A DNA stretch of 64,000 nucleotides, taken from the NCBI RefSeq assembly GCF_011038975.1, contig NZ_JAAKEC010000007.1, positions 62,001 to 126,000 on the forward strand, read 5' to 3'. Position numbers and translations under genes: made by a program. Positions 53,397 to 62,816 of this stretch are shown here, one piece after another. Position 1 is the first letter of the stretch, and each line of letters starts with the position of its first letter. The notes beneath the pieces were generated by a model that saw only the letters and a list, made by a program, of their open reading frames with translations, did not search any database and was not told the DNA's origin. Origin of the DNA: Adlercreutzia sp. ZJ176 (GTDB lineage: Bacteria > Actinomycetota > Coriobacteriia > Coriobacteriales > Eggerthellaceae).

Positions 53397-55280
53397 CTAT
53401 CCCTGGAAGAGGGCCCAGAAGCGGTCGAGGAGGGCGAGCTCGGGAGCTTCCTCGACCACCGGCTCCTCGGCGGGCTTCTCGATGGCGGCGGTGGTGAGCA
53501 CGAACTGCACCTCGGACGTGTGCTCGTTCCGGTCGGAGGTGAACGAGGCCGGCTCGAACGGGGGGAACTCGTAGTCGGCCATCATGCGCTCGATCTCGGC
53601 GCGCATGACGTCGGGCAGCCCCACGGTCACGCTGTCGAGCGCGCCTATGCCGCCCGCAAGCGCGCTGGCCCCGCTTGCCAGCTGGCTTGCGCCCCCGGCG
53701 TAAGCGTCAAGGTAGCCTGCGAGCTCCGGGTAGCTCTTCGAGAACGTGCGGATCTGCGCGATGACCGCCTTCACCTTCGCGACGTTCTCCTCGGAGAAAG
53801 CGCTCGCAACCTCGTCGATCTGCGCGGCGAGCTCCCGCAGCCGCGCGGCCAGCTCGTCATAGCCGCCCAGAAGCTCCTCGAGCGAGCCCTTGACGTCCTC
53901 CCATTCGCCCACCGCCTTCTGCGCGGCCTCATACGCCTGCTTGAGCTTCTCGAGGGCCGCGGCATCGGCCTCGGTCCCGCCCGCGCGCACAGCCGCGTCA
54001 AGGCCCTTCAGCTCGCCCTGCGTGACGCTGCTCGCCGAGAGCTCGTCCATCGAGGTCCCGAGCTCCCCCAGCGAGGCGTCCCCCGACTTCACCAGCTGCT
54101 CTATCTTCTCGGCGAGCTCGGTGAGCTTCCGGCTGAGCTCGGCGAGCTTCTCGGGGTCCAAGCTCTCGATCAGGCCGGACTCCTCGATGCGCGCAAGCGT
54201 CTCGTCGATCTGCGCCGAGACGCCCCCCAGCTCGCCCAGATACCCGTTGAGCGTGCCCACGAGCGTCTCGGTGCCGCCGGCGAACGCCTCCATCCCGCTC
54301 GCGAGCTCGGAGGTGCCGGCGGAGAGCTGGCTGATGGCGCTCGTGAGCTGCGACATCTCATCGACCATGCCGCTTGCGTCGGGCATCTCGATCACTGAGG
54401 TGTACGGCAAAGCCGCGATCTGCACGCCCGGCATCGTGAAGTCGCTCACCTGCGCGGTGAGCGTGAAGTCGCCGTCGTGCCCGGGCAGCACCGTGAACGT
54501 GGCCGTGCGGTCGGTGCCCGACAGGGCGAGCGTGGCGCCCTCGGCGGCCACGTCATGCGCCACCTCCCCGCCGAGCGTGAACGTGATCTGCATCATGTAG
54601 CTCTCGTAGAAGCCCTCGGGGACCTCGGCGGCGTCGTTGCGCTCCGTGGTCAGGTGCACCTTGAGCTCGCCGCTCGCGCCGGCGAGGTCGGCCGGGTCGA
54701 CCGTGCGCCCGTCGAGCGCGTAGGAAAGCGCCACGTTCCACGGCAGCTCCACCTCGCTGAGGTTCCCCTGGTAAATGAACGACCCCGCCGGCGCGTCGAA
54801 GGCCACGGCCTCCCCGTCGCGCTCGAGCGGCTCCTGGCTGCTCAAGTTCGTCACCGCGTCGTACGCGCCGAAGTCCACGATGCGCCCCGGCTCGCTCACC
54901 TCGAAGCCGTTCACCACGTAGGCCGCCTCGGGGGCGCCCTCGGCCGTCAGCGACGCGTAGACGACCTCGGACTTCTCGAAGGAAGCCGTCGTCTCCTGCG
55001 CAGCGGGCCCCGCGGACGCGGCGTCGTTAGCCGGGGCCGCGGCGGCCGCGCTGGAGCCGCTCGCACCGACCACGCTGCCTGCGTCGCCTGCGGGCGCGCC
55101 GCCCTCCTTCGCCAGCGCCGTGGCGGTCAGCGCGCACGCCAAGAGGAGCGCGACGGCCAGAAGAGCCGCGTCGCGGCTGGTAACGCCGCGGGTGGCGGTG
55201 GCGGTGGCGCGGGTGGCGGTGGCGCGGGTGGCGTTAGCGCGGCTGCCAACGCCGCAGTTGGCGAAGGGTTTCTCACTCAT
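53397..55280 (-). CDS. Membrane-anchored extracytoplasmic coiled-coil partner of an MMPL transporter
   Basis: 627 residues. After an N-terminal stretch of Ala/Thr/Arg repeats (ATRATATRATATATRG) comes a TM/signal helix (about 41-59, LLAVALLLACALTATALA), then an external beta-rich region, then long helical coiled-coil segments (LTSAISQLSAGTSELASGMEAFAGGTETLVGTLNGYL, LTELAEKIEQLVKSGDASLGELG) similar to YhgE/Pip-type or 'X-x-L-x-x-G' proteins. No clear C-terminal TM. ATG at 55280 overlaps the MMPL stop by 8 nt. It could act as the external adaptor of that RND-like pump. Confidence 0.6.
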   Translation of the reverse strand: MSEKPFANCGVGSRANATRATATRATATATRGVTSRDAALLAVALLLACALTATALAKEGGAPAGDAGSVVGASGSSAAAAAPANDAASAGPAAQETTASFEKSEVVYASLTAEGAPEAAYVVNGFEVSEPGRIVDFGAYDAVTNLSSQEPLERDGEAVAFDAPAGSFIYQGNLSEVELPWNVALSYALDGRTVDPADLAGASGELKVHLTTERNDAAEVPEGFYESYMMQITFTLGGEVAHDVAAEGATLALSGTDRTATFTVLPGHDGDFTLTAQVSDFTMPGVQIAALPYTSVIEMPDASGMVDEMSQLTSAISQLSAGTSELASGMEAFAGGTETLVGTLNGYLGELGGVSAQIDETLARIEESGLIESLDPEKLAELSRKLTELAEKIEQLVKSGDASLGELGTSMDELSASSVTQGELKGLDAAVRAGGTEADAAALEKLKQAYEAAQKAVGEWEDVKGSLEELLGGYDELAARLRELAAQIDEVASAFSEENVAKVKAVIAQIRTFSKSYPELAGYLDAYAGGASQLASGASALAGGIGALDSVTVGLPDVMRAEIERMMADYEFPPFEPASFTSDRNEHTSEVQFVLTTAAIEKPAEEPVVEEAPELALLDRFWALFQG

Positions 55281-57540
55281 GGTTCTCTCCTTTGCTCGCG
55301 CCCGCGAGGGATGCGGGCGGCGCGGAAGGCGCAGATGACGCGGAGGGCGCAGATGACGCAGCGGGCGAAACAGGCTCGCGTGCAGCGGACGGGACAGGCT
55401 CGCACACCGCGGACGGGACAGGCTCGCACACCGCGGCGGGCGCGCTCGCGCCCCCAGGCACGACGAGCGCCTCAGATGCGGAAGGCACGAAGAATCCCGC
55501 GCGGAAGGTGGTGCGGCGGATGATGCCGTCAAGGCCGATGAGCAGCGCGGGCAGAAAGCAGGTCACGAGCGCGAGCGATATGAGCGCGCCGCGCCCGAGG
55601 AGCAGACCGAGCGTCGACACCGCCGAGATGGACGACGAGAGCGACAACGCGAAGCCCGCCGAGGCCAGGATGCCCGCCGACACCAAAAGCGAGCGGAAGC
55701 TCGACCCGAGGGCCGCCGCTGCCGCCGCGCGCGCCGGCATCAGCTTCCGCGCGCGCAGGTAGTGCGTGGTGAGCAGGATGCCGTAGTCGATGGTGGCGCC
55801 GAGCTGCACGGTGTTGATCACCAGGTAGCCGATGAAGTTGATGGGCGTGCCCGTGAAGTACGGGATGCTCAGGTTGATCCAGATGCCCGACTCGATGGCG
55901 AGCAGGAGCGCGAAGGGCAACGCGAGCGAGCGGAAGGTGACGAGCAGCACCGTGAAGATGGCGATCACCGCCACCAAGCTCACCACCACGTTGTCAACCG
56001 ACACCACGTTGCGCATGTCATAGAGGTTCGCCGACTGCCCGGCCGTGTAGAACGTGTCGTAGTGGCGCGCCGTCGTCTGCGCGATCTCCTCCACCGTGGC
56101 GAACGCCGCGTCGCCCTCCACCTCGGTGTCGACCGACGCCACGATGCGCGCGTACTCGTCGGAGTAGAACTGCGAGGTCACGCCCTCGCCGAGCCACTCC
56201 TGCGGGATGGCCGCGCCTACCATGGACGCGTACGACATCACGCCCGTCACGTGGTCGAGCTGCGCCAGGTCGTCCGACAGCGCCGCTTCGGCCGCGATGT
56301 TGCCGCGCGGCACGAGCACCGCCACCACGTTCTGCTGCCCGAACTCCTCGCGCACCGCCGCCGTGTCGGCGCCCGAGCGCAGCGTGAGGTCAGGCTGGCC
56401 GTTCGAGTAGGTGAAGGTGGTGTGCGCCTGCCCCAGGAAGGCAGGCACCACCAGCGCGAGCACGAGCACGAGCGCCGGCACGCGCACGTGGCGCAGCACC
56501 TTGTCGACGCCCGCGAACGAGGGCATGAGCGGGCGGTGCGCCGTCTTGTCGATGAGCTTGCATAGAAGGAGCGTGACTGCGGGAAGGAACACCACCACGG
56601 TCACGAAGCTGAGCACGATGCCCTTGACCAGGTTGAGCCCCAAGTCGGCGCCGATCTGGAACTGCATGAAGGACAGCGCCGCGAAGCCGAACAGCGTGGT
56701 CACGGCGCTCGCCGCGATGGTCGACACCGAGGAGCGCATGGCGCGCGCCATGGCGGCTTCCACGCCGTCGCCGCGCTGGCGCTCGAAGGAGAACGCATGC
56801 AAAAGGAAGATGGCGTAGTCGAGCGACACGGCCAGCTGCAGGATGGGGCTCACCGAGAACGTGATGAACGACACCTCGCCGAGGATGAGGTTCGTCCCCA
56901 TGTTGATGAGGATGGACACGCCGATGGCCAGCAGAAACAGCACGGGCTCGATCCACGAGAGTGTCGAGAGCACAAGCAGGAGGACGATGGCCGGGACCAC
57001 GATGGCAACCGCCATGCCCACCTGCTCGACCACGCTCGACTGCATCTGCGCGATGTCGGCCGCGTCGCCCGAGACGGCGTTGCCCTCGCCGAGCGCGTCG
57101 ACGTAGGCGCGCAGGGCGGCGACGCCCGGGCCTTCCTCGCCCTCCGCGACCGACACCTGGAAAAGCGCCGTGCCGTCCTTGTAGTAGGCCTCCACCGTGG
57201 AAGGGTCGAGCACCTCGAGCGGCACCGTCACGTCGACCATGTCATCGAGCCACATGACGTCCTCGACGCCGTGAAGGTCAGCGAGGCCGGCCTTCACAGC
57301 GAGCGCGTCGGCCACCGACACGTCGCGCACCATCACGTAGGCGTTCGGGATGGCCTGGTCGAACTGGGTGGTCATGATCTCGACCGCCGTGGTCGACTGG
57401 GCCGAGGGCGGCAGATAGTCCGCCATGTCGTAGTTCGTGCGCACGAACGGGATGCACGCCGCGCACACGACCGCCGCGACGAGAAACGCCGCAACCACCG
57501 CGCGCCGATGCGCGATTATTCCGCTGATGAGCCGGTCCAT
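55273..57540 (-). CDS. MMPL/RND-family transporter
   Basis: 755 residues. Two homologous halves, each with an N-terminal TM, an external domain and five further TM segments (about 12 TM in all): RAVVAAFLVAAVVCAACIPFVRTNYDMADYLP at the start, then SPILQLAVSLDYAIFLLHAFSFERQRG in half one and NTVQLGATIDYGILLTTHYLRAR in half two, which hold the paired Asp-Tyr motif of MMPL proteins that carries protons. A Pro/Ala/Ser-rich tail (about 705-750) is extra. It may export lipids or amphiphiles. Followed with overlap by its helper protein. Confidence 0.88.
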   Translation of the reverse strand: MDRLISGIIAHRRAVVAAFLVAAVVCAACIPFVRTNYDMADYLPPSAQSTTAVEIMTTQFDQAIPNAYVMVRDVSVADALAVKAGLADLHGVEDVMWLDDMVDVTVPLEVLDPSTVEAYYKDGTALFQVSVAEGEEGPGVAALRAYVDALGEGNAVSGDAADIAQMQSSVVEQVGMAVAIVVPAIVLLLVLSTLSWIEPVLFLLAIGVSILINMGTNLILGEVSFITFSVSPILQLAVSLDYAIFLLHAFSFERQRGDGVEAAMARAMRSSVSTIAASAVTTLFGFAALSFMQFQIGADLGLNLVKGIVLSFVTVVVFLPAVTLLLCKLIDKTAHRPLMPSFAGVDKVLRHVRVPALVLVLALVVPAFLGQAHTTFTYSNGQPDLTLRSGADTAAVREEFGQQNVVAVLVPRGNIAAEAALSDDLAQLDHVTGVMSYASMVGAAIPQEWLGEGVTSQFYSDEYARIVASVDTEVEGDAAFATVEEIAQTTARHYDTFYTAGQSANLYDMRNVVSVDNVVVSLVAVIAIFTVLLVTFRSLALPFALLLAIESGIWINLSIPYFTGTPINFIGYLVINTVQLGATIDYGILLTTHYLRARKLMPARAAAAAALGSSFRSLLVSAGILASAGFALSLSSSISAVSTLGLLLGRGALISLALVTCFLPALLIGLDGIIRRTTFRAGFFVPSASEALVVPGGASAPAAVCEPVPSAVCEPVPSAAREPVSPAASSAPSASSAPSAPPASLAGASKGENHE

Positions 57541-57597
57541 ACGCAGCTTCTACCCCATCTAAGACGTGCCGTCCGCCTCGTATGATAGCGCGAGAGC

Positions 57598-58644
57598 CTA
57601 CCCCATCAGCACCTTGAGCGCACGCGGCACCATATCCACGCAAAACCGCGTGCCCTCGATCCGCTCGCCGTCAGCCTGCGCGGCGAGCGGGCGGTCGAAC
57701 GTCACTTCGAGGCGGCGCGCGCGGAGCTGCTCGATCTGGCGGAAGCGCACGTGGTGCCCGCCCTTCGCCAAAAGGAAGAGGACCATGGCGGAAAGCGAAT
57801 TCAAGGGCGGGTGCGCGAGGCAGATGTCAAAGAGGCCGTCGGCAGGGTCGGCCTGGGGGCACACCTTGAAGCGCCCGCCGTAGGTGGGGCCGATCTGCAC
57901 GGCGAAGAGGTAGGACTCCCCGGAGATCGCGCGCGCGGGGCCTGCGGGAGCGGGCGCGTCGGCGGGGGCCGCGGGCGCGGCGGACGCAGGCGCGGGGGGC
58001 TCGCCTGAGACCGGGGCGTCGGCAGTCGCGTCGCTGGCGGCCGCATCGCCGGCGACGCCCTCCCCTCCTTCGAGCTTGGCCTCGTAGCGCGCGGACACGA
58101 GGTGGTGCAGCATCTGGTCGATGCCGCTCTCCAGGTAGAGCAGCGTGCCGGTGCGCCCCGTGCGGCGGCGGCGCTCGACCGTGTCGAGCGCGATGGCCGC
58201 GTCGAGGCCGAACGACAGCGTTTCCACGAAGAACTCGCCGTTCACGCACCCCACGTCGAGCAGGCACGCGTTGCACTCGAGCACCTGCGCGACCGCGCGC
58301 TCGATGCGCGACGACATGCCAAGCGTCGCCGCGTAGTCGTCGCCCGAGCCCATGGGGATCACGCCGAGCATGGGGCGCGCAACCTCGTCGCGGCGCATAA
58401 GGCCGCCCGCCACCTCGTGCACGAGCCCGTCGCCGCCGACGGCGAGCACGGTGCCGTACGCCTGGTGGAGGTGCTCCGCTATCTCGGCGGCGTGCCCCGG
58501 GCCCGCGGTGAGCATCACGTCGAAGGCGTCGGGCGTGCCGAACGCGCGCAGGAGCTCCTCCTCCACGCGCGACGCCGCCTGCGCTCCCGCGCCGTTTCGC
58601 GCCGCCGGGTTCACCACCACCGCGATGCGCCTGAACCTGTTCAC
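57598..58644 (-). CDS. Diacylglycerol kinase-like lipid kinase
   Basis: 348 residues. IAVVVNPAARNGAGAQAA (nucleotide-binding), AVGGDGLVHEVAGGL (GGDGT-like motif, here GGDGL), GVIPMGSGDDYAATLGM (GTGNDFA-like), and a C-terminal beta sandwich ending in DGERIEGTRFCVDMVPRALKVL. The family phosphorylates diacylglycerol, sphingoid bases or related lipids. An Ala/Pro-rich insert of about 50 residues (about 195-245) interrupts the sandwich. GTG start. The MMPL operon follows 58 nt downstream, perhaps in one lipid-related unit. Confidence 0.85.
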   Translation of the reverse strand: MNRFRRIAVVVNPAARNGAGAQAASRVEEELLRAFGTPDAFDVMLTAGPGHAAEIAEHLHQAYGTVLAVGGDGLVHEVAGGLMRRDEVARPMLGVIPMGSGDDYAATLGMSSRIERAVAQVLECNACLLDVGCVNGEFFVETLSFGLDAAIALDTVERRRRTGRTGTLLYLESGIDQMLHHLVSARYEAKLEGGEGVAGDAAASDATADAPVSGEPPAPASAAPAAPADAPAPAGPARAISGESYLFAVQIGPTYGGRFKVCPQADPADGLFDICLAHPPLNSLSAMVLFLLAKGGHHVRFRQIEQLRARRLEVTFDRPLAAQADGERIEGTRFCVDMVPRALKVLMG

Positions 58645-58752
58645 CTCTCACCTTCCCTTGCATGAGCCGAACACGAGCCGCAACGCGCGCCAGGCCGTGC
58701 ATGAATCGAACGCGAATCGGGGCGCAAGCCAAGCCGTGCAGAAAACGAGAGC

Positions 58753-58924
58753 CATTTTGGCAGAAATCTTCAGTTCTTTGTCTTCCCGTATCCCCGGCAA
58801 GCCCCATTGGGGCCCCGATTGAGCTGTTTTGTACATCATACCTGACATATTGCGAGCAATCGGATCTCTTTTGGAGTCCGTAACCCTTTCGAACGACAAA
58901 CATCTGAAGATTTCTGCCAAAATG
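58753..58924. repeat. Palindromic element with 21-bp inverted ends (172 bp)
   Basis: Both ends are the same 21 bp in inverse orientation (58753-58773 and 58904-58924), starting cattttggcagaaatcttca, and the match continues weakly for about 9 bp inward (tttgtc). The interior contains a smaller hairpin (ccccattgggg) and gattg/caatc arms. No gene is supported in 58645-59164; the left flank also has imperfect repeats (gcatgagccgaacacgagccgcaacgcgcgccaggccgtgc-type words). MITE-like or an RNA hairpin. Confidence 0.75.
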
Positions 58925-59164
58925 CGCGCCCAAATCTGCACGGCCCGCGCGGAAAGCCCGCAAGTCCTGCGGGACAGCCCGCTCGGAAAGGTCACCCGCC
59001 CCGCGGGACGACCCGCTCTCGCGACCCGCCTCGCCTCACGGGAAAGCCCGCTGGGGAGCCGGCCGCACGATGCGATCTTGTGGTGCGCGAGATCGCACGC
59101 TAGAATGCGGATGTGGACGATATCCTCCGCAAGGGAGGAACCGTACCCGCATGAAAGGACTCAT

Positions 59165-60256
59165 ATGAACGTTGGCTTCATAGGAGCCGGCAAGGTAGGA
59201 GGCGCGCTCGGGCGATACTTCGTCGCGCACGACATCCCCGTGACCGGCTATTATGACGTGTGCCCTCCCGCGGCGCAACGTGCGGCGCAGCATACCGCGA
59301 CCGCCACGTTCCCCGACGCCGCCTCCTTGGCCGCGTCAAGCGACACCATCCTCCTCACCGTTCCCGACTCGGTCATCACGCCTGCCTGGCATACCCTGCG
59401 CGACGCCTGCGCCGAGGCGGGCGCGCTCGAAGGCAAGGTCATCTGCCACTGCAGCGGCTGCATGCCCGCACGCGCCATCGACGATGCGGCGTCCTGCGGC
59501 GCCCACGCCGCGAGCGCCCACCCGCTCCTCGCCGTGAGCGACCCCCTCATGAACCTCGGCGTGCTCGAAGGCGCGCACATCACCCTCGAGGGCGACGCGA
59601 CGGCCGTCGACGCGCTGCGCGGGCTGCTGGCGAGCCTGCCCAACCCCCTGCACGCCATCAACGAGGGCGACAAGGTGCGCTACCACGCCGCAGCCGTGCT
59701 GGCGAGCAACCTCGTGCTCGCCCCGCTTGCCGCCGCCGAGCGCCTCATGGCCTCCTGCGGCTTTGACGAGCATGACGCGCGCGAAGCGCTTGAGCCCCTC
59801 GTCAGGGGAAACGTCGACGCGTTCTGCTCGCGCGGCGCGGTGGGCGCCCTCACGGGCCCCGTCGAGCGCAACGACGCGACCACCGTCGAGGGGCACCTGC
59901 GCGCGCTCGACGCGCACGACCCCGCGACGGCCCGCCTCTACCGCGTGCTCACCGCCGCGCTCGTCGGCATCGCGCAGGCCAAGCACCCCGACCGCGACTA
60001 CGCGCCGCTCGCCGGCACGCTCGAGCCTGGGGCCGCCGCCCCCGCCGACGCCTCGGCCGCCAGCCCCAGCGAACCCGACCCTAGTGCCGCCGCAACCACT
60101 GCCAGCCCCACCGGCGCGGACCCCGCCGCCAGCACCCCCGCCAACGTCGCGGCGGCCGCCGCCCCCAGCGCAGCCGCCAGCCCCAGCGGCTCCGCCAGCA
60201 CCCCCGCTCCCAGCTCCGCCAGCGCCGACACCCACCCCACCCCCACCACCCGTTAG
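59165..60256 (+). CDS. DUF2520/Rossmann reductase-like protein of the pantothenate cluster
   Basis: 363 residues. N-terminal NAD(P) fold NVGFIGAGKVGGALGRYF, then LLTVPDSVITPAWHTL, HCSGCMPA, AHPLLAVSDPLMNLGV, and a C-terminal helical domain (KVRYHAAAVLASNLVLAPLAAAERLM, LTGPVERNDATTVEGHL), the DUF2520 pattern related to ketopantoate reductase and F420-dependent NADP oxidoreductases. As the first gene of a run with panB, panC and panD, and with no panE here, it probably makes pantoate from ketopantoate, as proposed for PanG of Francisella. An Ala/Ser/Pro-rich tail of about 80 residues is unusual. Ribosome site gaaagga. Confidence 0.8.
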   Translation: MNVGFIGAGKVGGALGRYFVAHDIPVTGYYDVCPPAAQRAAQHTATATFPDAASLAASSDTILLTVPDSVITPAWHTLRDACAEAGALEGKVICHCSGCMPARAIDDAASCGAHAASAHPLLAVSDPLMNLGVLEGAHITLEGDATAVDALRGLLASLPNPLHAINEGDKVRYHAAAVLASNLVLAPLAAAERLMASCGFDEHDAREALEPLVRGNVDAFCSRGAVGALTGPVERNDATTVEGHLRALDAHDPATARLYRVLTAALVGIAQAKHPDRDYAPLAGTLEPGAAAPADASAASPSEPDPSAAATTASPTGADPAASTPANVAAAAAPSAAASPSGSASTPAPSSASADTHPTPTTR

Positions 60257-60265
60257 GAGAACCCC

Positions 60266-61093
60266 ATGAAGAACACCGTTTCCACTTTCGCCAAGGCCAA
60301 GAAGGACGGATCGCGGCTCTCGATGCTCACCGCCTACGACTACACCACCGCGAGCCTCGTCGACGCAGCAGGCGTCAACGGCATCCTCATAGGCGACTCG
60401 CTCGGCATGACCATGCTCGGCCTGCCCGACACGCTCGGCGTGACCATGGACGACATGGTGCACCACACCCGCGCCGTCGCGCGCGGCGCGAAGGAGGCGC
60501 TCGTGGTGGCCGACATGCCGTTCATGAGCTACCACCTCTCCTGCGCGCAGGCGGTCGAGAACGCCGGGCGCCTCGTGAAGGAGGGCGGCGCGCAGGCCGT
60601 GAAGATCGAGGGCGGCGCGCAGTTCGCGCCCGAGATCGAGGCCATCACGCGCGCGTCTGTCCCCGTGATGGGGCATCTGGGCCTCACGCCGCAGTCCATC
60701 AACGCGTTCGGCGGCTTCAAGGTGCAGGGCAAGAGCACCGAGGCGGCGCAGCGCATCGTCGACGACGCGCGGGCTATCGAGGCGGCCGGCGCGTTCGCCG
60801 TGGTGCTCGAGTGCATCCCCGCCGAACTCGCGCGCATCGTGACCGACGCCGTGGGCATCCCCACCATCGGCATCGGGTCGGGCGCGGGCTGCGACGGGCA
60901 GATCCTCGTCTACCAGGACATGCTCGGCATGTTTGACGACCTGACGCCGAAGTTCGCGCGCCGCTTCGCCGAGGTGGGCACGCTCATGAAGCAGGCGTTC
61001 GCCGACTACGACGCCTGCGTGAAGGACGGCTCGTTCCCCGCGCCCGAACACACCTTCGCCGCCCCCGCCGGCACGTTCGACGACGTCAAGTAG
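60266..61093 (+). CDS. panB: 3-methyl-2-oxobutanoate hydroxymethyltransferase
   Basis: Adds a hydroxymethyl group from methylene-tetrahydrofolate to ketoisovalerate to make ketopantoate. Motifs LTAYDYTTASLVDAAGVNGILIGDSLGM (metal-binding Asp residues), VVADMPFMSY, AVKIEGG, MGHLGLTPQS, and CIPAELARIVTDAVGIPTIGIGSGAGCDGQILVYQDMLG are all present. 275 residues. It starts 9 nt after the DUF2520 gene with a taggaga site and precedes panC by 117 nt. Confidence 0.96.
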   Translation: MKNTVSTFAKAKKDGSRLSMLTAYDYTTASLVDAAGVNGILIGDSLGMTMLGLPDTLGVTMDDMVHHTRAVARGAKEALVVADMPFMSYHLSCAQAVENAGRLVKEGGAQAVKIEGGAQFAPEIEAITRASVPVMGHLGLTPQSINAFGGFKVQGKSTEAAQRIVDDARAIEAAGAFAVVLECIPAELARIVTDAVGIPTIGIGSGAGCDGQILVYQDMLGMFDDLTPKFARRFAEVGTLMKQAFADYDACVKDGSFPAPEHTFAAPAGTFDDVK

Positions 61094-61210
61094 CGCCGCA
61101 CGCTCCCGGCGCACCTGCCTGCGGGCGCGCGAAGCCGCACGCTCCCACCGCTGCGCGACGTCGCGCGCCCGCCTATCCGCACACCCGCCTTCCCCTTGAA
61201 AGGACCTTCC

Positions 61211-62065
61211 ATGACGAGAATCATCACCACCATTGCCGAAGTTCGCCAGATCGTGCGCGACTGGCGCGCCGCCGGGCAGACCGTCGGGCTCGTGCCCACC
61301 ATGGGGTATCTGCACGAGGGGCACCAGAGCCTCATCGAGCGTTCCGTGGCCGACAACGACCGCACCGTGGTCAGCGTGTTCGTGAACCCCACCCAGTTCG
61401 GCCCGAACGAGGACCTGGAGAGCTATCCGCGCGACCTCGAGCACGACCGCGCGCTCGCGGAGGCGACGGGCGCTGACGTGATCTTCCACCCCACGCCCGC
61501 GGAGATGTACTACCCCGACCGCCGCACCACCGTGCACGTCGACGAGCTGGGAAGCGAGCTGTGCGGCAAGAGCCGCCCCATCCACTTCGACGGCGTGTGC
61601 CTGGTGGTGAGCAAGCTGCTCAACATCGTCACGCCCGACCGCGCGTACTTCGGGCAGAAGGACGCCCAGCAGCTGCTCATCGTGCGCCGCATGGTGCGCG
61701 ATTTGAGCTTCGGCGTCGAAATCGTGGGCTGTCCCATCGTCCGCGAGGCCGACGGGCTGGCGAAGAGCTCGCGCAACACCTACCTCTCGCCTGAGGAGCG
61801 CGCCGCCGCCGTGGTGCTGTCGCGCTCGCTTTCCGCAGGCCGCGCCGTGCTCGAAGGCGGCGAGCGGCGCGCGTCCGCCGTGCGCCAGGCCGTCCTCGAC
61901 GTGCTCGCCGCCGAGCCGCTCGCCGCGCCCGAGTACGTCGAAGTGGTCGACACCGACGACGTCAACCCCGTGGAGGCGGTGGAAGGCAAGGTGCTCGTGG
62001 CCATCGCCGTGCGCATCGGGAGCACGCGCCTCATCGACAACTTCTTCTTCACGCCCGCGCGCTAG
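61211..62065 (+). CDS. panC: Pantothenate synthetase (pantoate--beta-alanine ligase)
   Basis: Joins pantoate and beta-alanine with ATP. VGLVPTMGYLHEGHQSLIERSV (HxGH), VSVFVNPTQFGPNEDLESYPRDLEHD, the DYFGQKD-like AYFGQKDAQQLLIVRRMV and GLAKSSRNTYLSPEER (KMSKS-like) are clear. 284 residues from the ATG at 61211, which is spaced correctly from gaaagga. Confidence 0.96.
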   Translation: MTRIITTIAEVRQIVRDWRAAGQTVGLVPTMGYLHEGHQSLIERSVADNDRTVVSVFVNPTQFGPNEDLESYPRDLEHDRALAEATGADVIFHPTPAEMYYPDRRTTVHVDELGSELCGKSRPIHFDGVCLVVSKLLNIVTPDRAYFGQKDAQQLLIVRRMVRDLSFGVEIVGCPIVREADGLAKSSRNTYLSPEERAAAVVLSRSLSAGRAVLEGGERRASAVRQAVLDVLAAEPLAAPEYVEVVDTDDVNPVEAVEGKVLVAIAVRIGSTRLIDNFFFTPAR

Positions 62066-62150
62066 CCCGAGCGCCCCATTCACGCTGGCACGCTGGCGCG
62101 CGAGCGGCCTGTTCACGCTGGCACTCTGGCGCCCGAGCGCCCTGTTCGCG
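62066..62150. repeat. Short tandem repeat between panC and panD
   Basis: About two and a half imperfect copies of a 33-bp unit (cgagcgccccattcacgctg, then gcacgctggcgcg) fill the spacer between panC and panD. No function seen. Confidence 0.6.
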
Positions 62151-62232
62151 CCCGCGTGCCAGCGCAAGCGCCTAAGCCCCACCTCAGCCGTCCCGTCCGC
62201 CCCACACGAGAAAGACAAGCGAGAGAAACGCC

Positions 62233-62616
62233 ATGCAACTCACCATGCTCAAGGGAAAGATCCACCGCGCGACCATCAGCCAGGCCGAGCTCAACTACGT
62301 GGGCTCCATCACCGTCGACCCCGAGCTCTTGCGCGCCGCGGGCATCCTGGAGTACGAGATGGTGCAGGTGGTCGACGTGAGCAACGGCGCGCGCTTCGAG
62401 ACCTACACCATCGCCGGCGAGCCCGGCAGCGGCATGGTCTGCGTGAACGGCGCCGCCGCGCGCCTCGTGCAGCCCGGCGACACGTGCATCATCATGTGCT
62501 ACTGCCAGATGTCGCCTGACGAGGCGCGCGAGCACCGCCCGCACGTGGTGTTCGTCGACGAGGACAACAAGCCCGTCGAGGTCACCCGCTACGAGCGCCA
62601 CGGCGAGATCAGGTAG
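62233..62616 (+). CDS. panD: Aspartate 1-decarboxylase (pyruvoyl enzyme)
   Basis: Makes beta-alanine for Pan[33 protein letters not shown] holds the self-cleavage site Gly24-Ser25, with Lys9 and Tyr near the active centre; [16 protein letters not shown] and [22 protein letters not shown] follow. 127 residues, normal. Last gene of the cluster, so the cell can make pantothenate from ketoisovalerate and aspartate. Confidence 0.96.
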   Translation: MQLTMLKGKIHRATISQAELNYVGSITVDPELLRAAGILEYEMVQVVDVSNGARFETYTIAGEPGSGMVCVNGAAARLVQPGDTCIIMCYCQMSPDEAREHRPHVVFVDEDNKPVEVTRYERHGEIR

Positions 62617-62816
62617 CGAACGACAGAGCCGGCCGAACAACCCGTCCGCTCCACGTGAGCAAGGCCCTCGATTACTCCATCGACGACCTTGGGGAGACAC
62701 GTGAAATGCTCCACGACCCCGACGAATACCGAGCCGGACGCTTGGAGACCATGACTGCCGAAGAGACAAGGAATGCCTGTGGGCTCATAAGGTCGCACGC
62801 TGACCAAACGATAGAG

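Noticed and set aside
59336-62218. A 960-codon open frame on the minus strand across the pantothenate genes
   Set aside because: It is the antisense shadow of panB, panC and the DUF2520 gene in GC-rich DNA; composition is His/Arg/Val/Ala-rich without any domain.
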